A stretch of 35,939 bases of DNA. It comes from Defluviimonas salinarum. GTDB taxonomy: Bacteria > Pseudomonadota > Alphaproteobacteria > Rhodobacterales > Rhodobacteraceae. The stretch's first letter is position 1. Every line of letters starts with the position of its first letter. The stretch spans positions 1 to 35,939 of the forward strand of contig NZ_JAPDOG010000034.1 of assembly GCF_026013545.1 (NCBI RefSeq), written 5' to 3'. This document shows positions 29,701 to 35,906 of the stretch, one piece after another. The translations under genes and the position numbers were made by a program. The notes beneath the pieces were generated by a model, which did no database searches, was not told where the DNA came from, and saw only the letters and a program-made list of their open reading frames with translations.

Positions 29701-30871
29701 CGAGACCTTGAGGCGCGGTCGCACCCGAAACATCGATTGTATCGAGATAGGTTGGCGACCCATTCAGATACTCGTAGGGATTTATGATCACGCCTTCGGC
29801 CGGAAGTGCTCCAAAGAACGAAAAGACGTCGGTATATGCCGAGCCGGTCACGATTTCCACTTCGCTGATGGCATGTGTCGAAAACTGAATGCTGACAGGG
29901 CCGCCGACATATTCGTACGTTAGCCGGTCCAGCCCCGCGCCGCCGGAAATCACACTCCCCGGCGTCGTTATCTCACCAGAATGAACAAAGCTTGTGCCCG
30001 GTTCTGACGGTGGATTCACGATATCCGGGATGCCGCCAGGCAGCGCTGTGGACCAGTCAATTATCACGAACGTGTCATTGCCGGAGCCGCCGTGAAAGCT
30101 GTCCGAATGGCCGAGATCGTTGAGGTTGTAGTAACCGACAAAGGTCGTGTTTCCACTGCCACCGATCATCTGGTCGATCTGATCGTCGCTGCCGCCGATC
30201 AGGTAGATGCTCGACGACCCTCCGACAAGCGTATCGCCCCCCGCGCCTCCGAAGAGTGCGACCAGTCCATCGCCAGCGATCGTCTGGTCGGTAGCGTTCA
30301 GGGAGTCGTCCGAGATGGTGCCCAAAAGGGTTCCATAACCCGGCGTTAAATCGTCTGTATAGAAAGCAGATATTGAGATGCCCTGAAGCGCCGCAAGCCT
30401 CAAGATCGAGGACGCGAATGAATTGGAGTTGACGGAAGGGCCAAAGGTGGTCGCATCCGCGGGCGCGTATCCATCCACAATTTTGTAAACGAACTGACCG
30501 CTGAGCTCGCCCGCAATATCGGCAAGATCCAGCCATCGATCGTATTCATCGGACGCGGAGTAAACCTCCGTGAGATTGTAGAATTCGGCTCCAAATTGAT
30601 CGTTATCAGGTTCGGAGTCGGTCAAATATTGAATGTAGGAATCGCTCCACTTGTCGTCCGACAAACTCAAAGCGTCTCCAATGTTTGGGGATGTCATAAT
30701 GCTGCCAGTTCCGTAAAGGGGCAAATCCGGGTCAGTGCTTGGGAAGGCGCCTATCGTAAGCCATGCCGAGTAATTGCTCTCCTCCCCTATTGGAATGTAC
30801 ACCAGATACTCGTGATTGAACGGCATGAACGGAATGTTGTCGATGTTGCGAGACGCGATATAAATGGGCAT
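26798..30871 (-). CDS. RTX type I-secreted protein with N-terminal hydrolase-like domain
   Basis: A 1357-residue protein. The N-terminal ~165 residues form a separate domain with H20 in FMPFNHEYLVYIP and, much later, NSNSFASSIL (148-157). This His-first, N-x-N-x-F-second order is that of permuted NlpC/P60-like hydrolases, but the usual Cys is Ser149 or Ser151 here. RTX nonapeptides start near residue 200 (GGAGGDTLVGG), continue in scattered blocks around residues 480-570 and 905-950, and become dense at about 1180-1290 (GGAGNDTMIGGAGNDYYYVD, DGNNGANLLSGLDGDDDL). The end AEHFQFV matches a T1SS signal and resembles that of the other RTX protein. AGGA is 7 bases before the ATG. It begins 9 bases after a small exported protein. 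Its transporter is presumably the downstream one. Confidence 0.88.
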   Translation of the reverse strand: MPIYIASRNIDNIPFMPFNHEYLVYIPIGEESNYSAWLTIGAFPSTDPDLPLYGTGSIMTSPNIGDALSLSDDKWSDSYIQYLTDSEPDNDQFGAEFYNLTEVYSASDEYDRWLDLADIAGELSGQFVYKIVDGYAPADATTFGPSVNSNSFASSILRLAALQGISISAFYTDDLTPGYGTLLGTISDDSLNATDQTIAGDGLVALFGGAGGDTLVGGSSSIYLIGGSDDQIDQMIGGSGNTTFVGYYNLNDLGHSDSFHGGSGNDTFVIIDWSTALPGGIPDIVNPPSEPGTSFVHSGEITTPGSVISGGAGLDRLTYEYVGGPVSIQFSTHAISEVEIVTGSAYTDVFSFFGALPAEGVIINPYEYLNGSPTYLDTIDVSGATAPQGLDVTLGPVWSMRIGVIGGTPGDYPIEAYGVDTVIAGDGRDLLRIDNGLSSLPSDPGAIVDLSAGTVEFSTNGNVYGVQNFEHVLGSNSRDTITGNGEANILFGGGGADEIDGGGGDDIIYGDTPASIPETMPGFLGHTPGYDLFHQIYPNGAPAAPEAVDILRGGDGNDIIFFGTGDVIDGGAGFDRGLASFSSAPVEISSADHGVEWLVGSSGNDTLTAATVSTEVSAQKILLTIDTYHYVNTPENYPYWENSAPGYLWRDYEQGYVEINGKTRIIDYSPYTIVEGGDGDDQITSIMNLGDVGRVLLAGGMGDDTYHLSGSHYVPFADLFLASNNYTEIYDLDGTGSIFINGLEISNREYLTPFTEVSYFELNFANNHFFFHANPLEYPYTSPDFYVSNTGASISVQYSDGDLRVIYRDQLDTPDSSDDQLRFLLIRDFEPGDFGITFAEYKNPEKSIGHGTTRTIRTQEFKVGGGDGDDSLTGGDETDALDGGRGNDILDARGGSDLIIPGLGDDIVTTGTGSDRVVFGPEDGNDIVTDFDGLRDRLVLDGQQINPHAPQAGMTIVQSGADVRITYGANSSILLAGVNLDAWKSIVAPLPTIVGTWDDDDIIGTSGSDVISTGEGQHTISAGDGDDWIVYTSGYHTIFGSTSNRGFDTLDLSRFFAADVVFSVSGNDVIVETYEGDLTLTYQAYYSIGNQNANIERIVFADAVLGEQDILNRVITDHVTEGDDIIYGTRRNDTIDGGAGNDTMIGGAGNDYYYVDSPGDVVVELANEGTSDRIFSPLDWTLGDNIERLILTGTAAIYGTGNALGNQIDGNNGANLLSGLDGDDDLRGLGGDDTLDGGNGNDLLDGHIGDDILIGGAGADVFRFRSTKWGTDTIADFNALDGGANEGDVMRFEGLLTGTFAYLGDGAFTGGSDNTEARVEGDRVLVDTDGNGVADITIILTGLTSASQITAEHFQFV

Positions 30872-31459
30872 TGCTCGATCCTATTTTGATCCATGTATGT
30901 AAAAGTTCACGACATGCTCGCGAAGACTCAAGATAGCCGCAAAGACAGAGCACCGTCCGGAAAGTAAGTTCATTGGGAATTTTCTTGGATAGCAGAATGA
31001 GATCCCGTGATCGTGGGGTCCGAGATTTGTAGTCACGAGAATGTTGCTCTCACCACGAAAGATCCAACCGTTGTCCACGAAATAGTCGTAAATCTGATCG
31101 CGGGAACATTGGACGCCGATGAGCTTGTTGGCCGCTCCATTCTTCGAGAGGATCGAGAAGTCTCGTGATTTCGACAGCGCGCCGAATTGGTTAAGCGGCT
31201 CGGTTTCGAGAATGCGGGCGCATTCCGAATACCGGTCGTCAACCTGCGCGGCGACTTGTCCGGAAAGGCCGGAGAGAAGCACAACACCGACAAAGAAAGA
31301 CGTAATTAAATGGGCACGCCGCCCAAAACCACGGATAGGCAAGTCGGACATCAAGGGCCGTCGCGCACTGGCGATAGGGTCAAGCATCGGTTTTTCCATC
31401 TGGCGGGGTGCATTTTCTAAATCCGGCTCCGGCGGGCATCACTGCCGACCCGGCTGGCA
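30533..31459. repeat. 927-bp tandem duplication, copy 1
   Basis: Holds the first ~113 codons of the intact RTX gene plus the complete small exported gene upstream of it. Copy 2 follows directly (31460-32386). Features are offset by exactly 927 bases, for example stop codons at 30881 and 31808. Confidence 0.85.
30881..31399 (-). CDS. small exported protein upstream of RTX gene, copy 1
   Basis: A 172-residue protein with a long basic N-region (PIRGFGRRAH) and a hydrophobic core (LITSFFVGVVLLSGLSG) followed by QVAAQ, a likely Sec signal cut after about residue 51. The mature ~120 residues have four Cys (SECARIL, VQCSRDQ, FCYPRK, GRCSVF), suggesting two disulphides, and end in LREHVVNFYIHG. No family is recognised. 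The start could also be M5 or M17; GGAAAA before M5 is the best ribosome site. It ends 9 bases before the RTX start and is co-transcribed with it. The near-identical copy 2 lies 927 bases away. It may be a periplasmic partner or protective protein for the RTX product. Confidence 0.7.
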   Translation of the reverse strand: MEKPMLDPIASARRPLMSDLPIRGFGRRAHLITSFFVGVVLLSGLSGQVAAQVDDRYSECARILETEPLNQFGALSKSRDFSILSKNGAANKLIGVQCSRDQIYDYFVDNGWIFRGESNILVTTNLGPHDHGISFCYPRKFPMNLLSGRCSVFAAILSLREHVVNFYIHGSK

Positions 31460-31798
31460 GCCAGCGATCGTACTCATCGGGCGCGGAGTAAACTCCCGTG
31501 AGATTGTAAAATTTGCCCCAAGTTGATCGTTATCAGGATCGGAGTCGGTCAGATAGGTAAAGTAGTCGTCGGCCCAGGCGTCATCAGATTCACGCAATGC
31601 ACCTCCGATTTCTATTGCTGCAAGGTTGGTTCCCGTTCCGAAAAGTGGGAGTTCCGGCTCGACGCTTGGGAAAGCGCCAATTGTAAGCCATGCCGCGTAA
31701 TTATTCTCCTCCCCCAATGGAATGTACACCAGATACTCGTGATTGAACGGCATGAACGGAATGTTGTCGATGTTGCGAGACGCGACATAAATGGGCAT
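31460..31798 (-). pseudogene. truncated, frameshifted copy of the RTX N-terminal domain
   Basis: The first 97 codons match the intact RTX protein closely (MPIYVASRNIDNIPFMPFNH and so on, including the His). At about base 31507 one base is missing relative to the intact copy (GGGGCAAATTTTAC against GGAGCCGAATTCTAC), shifting the frame. The DNA stays homologous to codon ~113 and then joins the sequence upstream of small gene copy 1 at 31460. It lacks the Asn-Ser motif, all RTX repeats and the secretion signal. Position and ribosome site mirror the intact gene, starting 9 bases after small gene copy 2. The shifted frame is open to 31439, but the tail is unrelated. Confidence 0.8.
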
Positions 31799-31807
31799 TG
31801 CTCGATC

Positions 31808-32326
31808 CTATTTTGATCCATGCATGTAAAAGTTCACGACATGCTCGCGAAGACTCATGACAGCCGCAAAAACGGAACATCGCCCGGAAAACAAGCTCTC
31901 CGGAAACTTTGGTGGATAGCAAAAGGCGAATTTATGGTCATAGGTCCCGAGGTTTGTTGTCAGCAGCATGTTGCCCTCACTTCGGAAGATCCAGCCGTTG
32001 TTCACGAAATAGTCGTAAATCTGGTCGCGGGAACATTGGACGCCGATCAGTTTGTTGGCCGCTCCATTCTTCGAGAGGATCGAGAAGTCTCGCGATTTCG
32101 ACAGCGCGCCGAATTGGTTAAGCGGCTCGGTTTCGAGAAGGCGGGCGCATTCCGAATACCGGTCGTCAGCCTGCGCGGCGACTTGTCCGGAAAGGCTTGA
32201 AAAAAGCGCAACGCCGACAAAGAAAGACGTAATTAAATGAGCACGTCGCCCAAAACCACGGATAGGCAAATCGGACATCAAGGGCCGTCGCGAACTGGCG
32301 ATAGGGTCATGCATCGGTTTTTCCAT
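31808..32326 (-). CDS. small exported protein, copy 2
   Basis: A paralogue of the 30881-31399 product, about 85 % identical by eye, with the same signal region (SDLPIRGFGRRAHLITSFFV) and the same four Cys. Differences cluster in the hydrophobic core (VALFSS against VVLLSG) and in the part after NGWIF (RSEGNMLLTTNLGTYDHKF against RGESNILVTTNLGPHDHGI). The N-terminal half of the mature protein is almost unchanged. A frame extension upstream to 32356 exists; I start at the ATG equivalent to copy 1. It is followed after 9 bases by the broken RTX fragment, so it is an orphan: a kept partner gene whose exoprotein is lost. Confidence 0.7.
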   Translation of the reverse strand: MEKPMHDPIASSRRPLMSDLPIRGFGRRAHLITSFFVGVALFSSLSGQVAAQADDRYSECARLLETEPLNQFGALSKSRDFSILSKNGAANKLIGVQCSRDQIYDYFVNNGWIFRSEGNMLLTTNLGTYDHKFAFCYPPKFPESLFSGRCSVFAAVMSLREHVVNFYMHGSK

Positions 32327-32386
32327 CTGGCGGGGTGCATTTTCTGAATCCGGCACCGGCGGGCATCACTGCCGGCCCGGCTGGCA

Positions 32387-32829
32387 GCCTGCGATCGGCC
32401 GGCCTCACAAATCCCGGCGGGGATGGTCTTTTCTGATTGGGCCCAGGCCATACCGGAATGGGTCATCGGATTTTCTGGATACATGATCGACGCAAACTCG
32501 CGGAATCTAACAACTGTTCGGCGAAGAGGCGCATTCTGGGCGACATGAGGTCCGACAAGAGCGAACGAGGTCGCATCAAGGGGCAAGGCAGAGCCGGTAC
32601 GCAAGGACACGCAGCACCTCCACGCAAATGCGTCAGGGTATAGTCTTTCTGGAAAACACAACCGTAAGTCGTCGAGCGCAGTGAATGACGGGATTCGGAT
32701 TCTGTCAAGCAGAACATGGGGATGGGCCCGCGGCTTCGGCTTGGGCGGGGCGGTCAAGAGTGCGGCCGTTTCGTTGACCGCGGCTGAAGTGCTGTCCGGG
32801 CAGGCCCGCCGACCGTCACCAGGCGCCGC
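32387..32829. other. 443-base region without a recognisable gene
   Basis: A minus-strand frame is open across this segment, but it shows no domain, its codon use is poor and no ribosome site supports it. The promoter of the small-gene/RTX operon must lie in its left part. I could not single out convincing -35/-10 boxes. Confidence 0.4.
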
Positions 32830-33099
32830 TCATTGGTAGCGCAGCAGCGGCCCGCGCCTCGGGATCACCACGCCGTCGAGTTCGTACTCCGCATCATTGC
32901 CTTCGCCGAAGGAGATGATGTCGGAGACCTACCCGAGTCGCGCGAGCTCGGCCTCGGAGGGTACCTCTTCGGGCGAGATGTTGACGACGTGGTCGTGCCC
33001 CGGTGACGGTTTTGAGGCGTTGGGCGTGAGGTAAAGCGCCTCGATGCCCGTCCGGGATTCGCTCAGGAGACGGAATTCGAACGGTGGGGCCGAAAACAG
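32830..33099 (-). pseudogene. C-terminal remnant of an unidentified gene with internal stop
   Basis: Reading minus from about 33099 the frame gives APPFEFRLLSESRTGIEALY, then LTPNASKPSPGHDHVVNISP, then EEVPSEAELARLG, a TAG at 32929-32931, and continues in the same frame with VSDIISFGEGNDAEYELDG and VVIPRRGPLLRYQ to a TGA at 32830-32832. The coherent, GC3-rich reading on both sides of the stop suggests a once-functional gene. It begins exactly where the recombinase frame and tRNA-like segment end, so it is probably the 3' part of a gene cut by an integration event. Its family is unknown to me. Confidence 0.5.
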
Positions 33100-34790
33100 T
33101 GTCCAAATCCAGCCCCCGCAACCAACACTAATTCTTCAGAAATATCAATGCCTTGAGAATCCGCTCCCGCGGATCCTCCGGCATTCGCGCCCGCCAAGGC
33201 CGGCAGGCCCGACGCCAGCCGCAACAGGCTCGCCAGCGCGCCGTGGAGGTCGATCCCGAGCGCGGTCCCGCCCTCCGGGCTCGCCATCGGCACCAGCACG
33301 ATCTTCTCGATCAGCCCCCGCAGCGCCTCTTTCGCCTCCGCCATCCCATCCGGGTCGGTCAGCCCGCGCACGAGGGCGCCGACGCGCGCGCGGTAGGCCT
33401 GCGCCATCGACGGGTGATACCGCAGCGGGTCGGGGGCCGGGGCGACCGCGAGGCGGCGCTCGAGATCCTTGCGCCGCTGGTCGAGTTCGATCATCCGGTC
33501 CTTGACCTGGTCCGCGGGGACGCCGGCGATGATCGCATCGACGAGCTTGCGGTGATCGGTCGTCACCTGTCGCAATTCCCTCTCGAGGCCGGCGCGCCCG
33601 GCACTGGCCGCTTCGGCCAGGCGATTGCGCTCGGCCGCGTATTCCTCGCAGAAGACGCGCAGGGCCTCCTCGTCCATCAGGTGATGCTGCAGCGCGTCGA
33701 GAACGCGGGCCTCGAGGTCCGTCTGCCGGATCACGGTCCGGTTGGTGCAGATCGCCCGTCCCTTGTTGCGCGCCGCCGAGCAGCCGAAACTGTCCTTCGA
33801 GACCTTGGAAAACCCCGCGCCGCAGCAGCCGCATTCCATCAACCCCGAAAACAGCGTGCGCGGGCGGCGGCGGTCCCAGACCGGCACGCCGCTCCCCTTG
33901 GAGATCAGCTTGCCCTGGCGGGACTGCACGGCCTGCCAGAGTGGCTCATCGACGATCCGCAGCTGCGGCACCTCGGTGGCCGCGAGGTCCTCCTCCGCCT
34001 TCGGGCGCGAGACCCGGCGACCGGTGTCGGAATCCTTCAGGTGGTGCAGGCGGTTCCAGACGAGGCGCCCGATGTAGCGCTCGTTGTTCAGGATCCCGGT
34101 GCCGCGTTCCCGGTTGCCGTGGATCGTCGAGGTGCCCAATGGCCCCCCGCGGGGCCCGGAAATACGGTCCTCGTTCAGCTCTTCGGCGATCTTCCTCGGC
34201 GAGACGCCGCTGGCATAGGCCGCGAAGATCCGCCGGACGATCGCGGCCTCACGCGCGTTGATCTCGCGGTCGCCCCGGATCGGGTCACCCGCTTCGGTGA
34301 ACCGGCGAAGGACCGTGTAGCCGTAGGCGTTGCCGCCCGCGGACTTGCCCCTCACCGCGCGCCCCTTCAGTCCGCGCCGGGTCTTGTCGGCGAGGTCGTC
34401 GAGAAACTGCTCGCTCAGGATCGACCGCATGCCGAGCTGCAAGGTGTTGAGGCGCCCGTCCGGAAGCGTCGTCAGTTCGACGCCAAGAAAGGTCAGCTTC
34501 TGAAAGGTCGAGGCGCTGTCGGCGACGTTGCGGCTGAGGCGATCGACATGCTCGATCAGGACAACGTCGAAGGCGCCGGTCCTGGCATCACGCATCAATT
34601 GCTGGACGCCGGGGCGCCGGTGAAGGCTTCGCCCCGAGATCGCGTCATCCTGATAGGTCGCGACCACCTCCCAGCCCTCGCGCGTCGCACGTTCGCGCAG
34701 GATCCGGAACTGGTCCTCGATCGAGGTGGGGCTCTGCAGGTCGCTGGAATACCGTGCATAGAGAGCGACGCGCTTGACCGGGATTGCCAT
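33063..34790 (-). CDS. large serine site-specific recombinase
   Basis: A 575-residue protein. The catalytic domain begins RVALYARYSSDLQSPTSIED with nucleophile Ser15, followed by RRPGVQQLMRDAR, DVVLIEHVDRLSRN and the long helix SEQFLDDLADKTRRGLKGRA. Next are the recombinase domain (about 160-270; PRKIAEELNEDRI, NNERYIGRLVWNR), a zinc ribbon (CGCCGAGFSKVSKDSFGC and a later CTN) and a coiled coil (about 380-460). The start has GGGAGAA 5 bases upstream. The natural protein probably ends near ISEEL; the last ~22 residues (LVAGAGFGHCFRPH...) come from reading the antisense of a tRNA 3'-end-like sequence and beyond. Such enzymes integrate and excise phages and islands without extra factors. Confidence 0.92.
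   Translation of the reverse strand: MAIPVKRVALYARYSSDLQSPTSIEDQFRILRERATREGWEVVATYQDDAISGRSLHRRPGVQQLMRDARTGAFDVVLIEHVDRLSRNVADSASTFQKLTFLGVELTTLPDGRLNTLQLGMRSILSEQFLDDLADKTRRGLKGRAVRGKSAGGNAYGYTVLRRFTEAGDPIRGDREINAREAAIVRRIFAAYASGVSPRKIAEELNEDRISGPRGGPLGTSTIHGNRERGTGILNNERYIGRLVWNRLHHLKDSDTGRRVSRPKAEEDLAATEVPQLRIVDEPLWQAVQSRQGKLISKGSGVPVWDRRRPRTLFSGLMECGCCGAGFSKVSKDSFGCSAARNKGRAICTNRTVIRQTDLEARVLDALQHHLMDEEALRVFCEEYAAERNRLAEAASAGRAGLERELRQVTTDHRKLVDAIIAGVPADQVKDRMIELDQRRKDLERRLAVAPAPDPLRYHPSMAQAYRARVGALVRGLTDPDGMAEAKEALRGLIEKIVLVPMASPEGGTALGIDLHGALASLLRLASGLPALAGANAGGSAGADSQGIDISEELVLVAGAGFGHCFRPHRSNSVS
33100..33123 (+). other. tRNA 3'-end-like fragment, probable attachment junction
   Basis: TCCAAATCCAGCCCCCGCAACCA (written here in parts: TCCAAATCC, AGCCCCCGCA, ACCA) looks like the T-loop, T-stem, acceptor strand, discriminator A and CCA of a tRNA. 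CCCCGCAACCA is the usual 3' end of bacterial initiator tRNA. Upstream there is no pairing D-, anticodon or T-stem half, so it is not a complete gene. Fragments of this sort mark the ends of islands that integrate at tRNA genes. Confidence 0.5.
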
Positions 34791-34823
34791 CAGCTTCTCT
34801 CCCTTCGACTGGATCCGACACGC

Positions 34824-35027
34824 TCAGTCCCGCGCGGCATCCTCAATGGCCTCATGGTCGGCCCGCGCGGCCGCGCGGGCGAGGGTGCGCAGGAACGCAT
34901 GATAGGCCGCCCGATCCTCGTTGGCTCCGCGAGTCGTCGCAAGAGCGATCGAAACCGGCGCGTGTGGCGCCAGTTGCGTCTCGGCATGACTTCTCCGGTC
35001 TCGTGCCACGGGCCGAGGTGCTCCCAT
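34824..35027 (-). CDS. small protein upstream of the recombinase
   Basis: A 67-residue frame. The second half (VSIALATTRGANEDRAAYHA, FLRTLARAAARADHEAIEDA) is one long Ala/Arg-rich helix with strong G/C third positions, which speaks for real coding. The first 20 residues are less convincing, and no good ribosome site precedes ATG 35027, so the start may differ. It ends 33 bases before the recombinase on the same strand and could be a small companion of it. No family is recognised. Confidence 0.45.
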   Translation of the reverse strand: MGAPRPVARDRRSHAETQLAPHAPVSIALATTRGANEDRAAYHAFLRTLARAAARADHEAIEDAARD

Positions 35028-35228
35028 CCGGTGGAGGCGCGGCCTCCGATCTCCTGCGATGGGTCGAGATTACCGGGGATGCCGGCGGGGAGGCGAGAGC
35101 GATCTTGAGGGGACGTACTCGTAAGTGTGGATAAAGGCGCAGGAAATTCCGGAGACCTCTTGCCTGGAAGCGAGCTCTCCGGACCTGGCCGCGAACGCGC
35201 CGTCGAGGTGGTGCCGACGGCCATGGTC

Positions 35229-35567
35229 TCACGCCTCCGCACATTCGTCAGCCCCGGGTGCTTGGGTCGAAACTTCCGGAATTCTGGCGATCTGCTCAAG
35301 CCAGCGCCCGAGCTCCTCCCCCGCCAGCTCCCGCGCCTCCACCAGCGCTGCGGCCATGCTGACGAGCACCGCGCGATTGGCCTCAAGGATCGCGCCCGCG
35401 CGGCGCTCGGCCTGCTCCAGCCGCGCGCGGACACGCGAGATATCGGCGGGGTCCTCGGAGCCGGTCCCGGCGGCCTGGCCGCGCCAGACCGGCCCATGGG
35501 CGCCGAGGCCGAGCCGCGTGTCGAGGCTCGCGGCCAGCGCCGTCGCTTGCGCGAGGTCGGAGTTCAC
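35229..35567 (-). CDS. hypothetical helical protein next to the IS element
   Basis: A 112-residue protein, mostly one long helical or coiled-coil region (RVRARLEQAERRAGAILEAN, VSMAAALVEARELAGEELGR). No family is recognised. The start is GTG 35567, with GGAGG 8 bases upstream. That ribosome site lies inside what appears to be the left end of the IS3 element (from 35572), so either the insertion replaced the natural leader or it cut a longer gene and this is its C-terminal part. It is followed after 201 bases by the 67-aa frame. Confidence 0.5.
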   Translation of the reverse strand: MNSDLAQATALAASLDTRLGLGAHGPVWRGQAAGTGSEDPADISRVRARLEQAERRAGAILEANRAVLVSMAAALVEARELAGEELGRWLEQIARIPEVSTQAPGADECAEA

Positions 35568-35627
35568 GGAGTGATCCTCCCCCAGTGAAGTGGTCCGCCG
35601 TTATGTTTAGGAGAACGGAGGATCGAA

Positions 35628-35906
35628 ATGGCTACGAAGCGGCACAAACCTGAAGAGATTGTCATGAAGTTGCGGCAGGTTGAGGTGCTTGTCGGGCAAG
35701 GCATTGCACGGGTCGATGCGATCCGCGAGATGCGCATTACCGAGCAGACCTACTATCGCTGGCGCATGCAGTATGGCGGGATGGGAACCGCCCAACTGAG
35801 GGAGCTCAAGCGGCTACAGAAGGAGAACGAGCGGCTAAGAAAGGCCGTGTCGGAGCTGACGCTGGACAAGCTGATCCTGACCGAGGCGGCACGGGGAAAC
35901 TTCTGA
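35628..35906 (+). CDS. IS3-family transposase OrfA
   Basis: A 92-residue protein: an N-terminal HTH (KPEEIVMKLRQVEVLVGQGI, then ITEQTYYRWRMQYGGM) followed by a leucine-zipper-like helix (LRELKRLQKENERLRKAVSE) ending LDKLILTEAARGNF. This is the standard DNA-binding and dimerising OrfA of the IS3 family, most like the IS407-type subgroup with its YGGM motif. GGAGG is 6 bases before the ATG. OrfB overlaps in the -1 frame, so a fused OrfAB transposase would be made by frameshifting. Confidence 0.9.
   Translation: MATKRHKPEEIVMKLRQVEVLVGQGIARVDAIREMRITEQTYYRWRMQYGGMGTAQLRELKRLQKENERLRKAVSELTLDKLILTEAARGNF

Larger units (their letters stand above)
31460..32386. repeat. 927-bp tandem duplication, copy 2
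   Basis: Second unit, joined to copy 1 at 31460. The sequence at the junction (AGCC followed by GCGATCG after one differing base) also occurs at the outer end near 32386-32397, so recombination at a short homology could have produced the duplication. Confidence 0.8.

Noticed and set aside
32278-32757. 159-codon minus-strand frame overlapping the small exported gene copy 2
   Set aside because: Cys/Arg-rich translation without domain, poor codon use, and its end runs into the other frame of a supported gene.
33060-33130. A complete tRNA gene at the recombinase end
   Set aside because: Only the T-loop to CCA part is present; no D-arm, anticodon arm or pairing acceptor 5' strand can be formed.
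33153-35108. 651-codon plus-strand frame
   Set aside because: Antisense of the serine recombinase; no start signal or domain.
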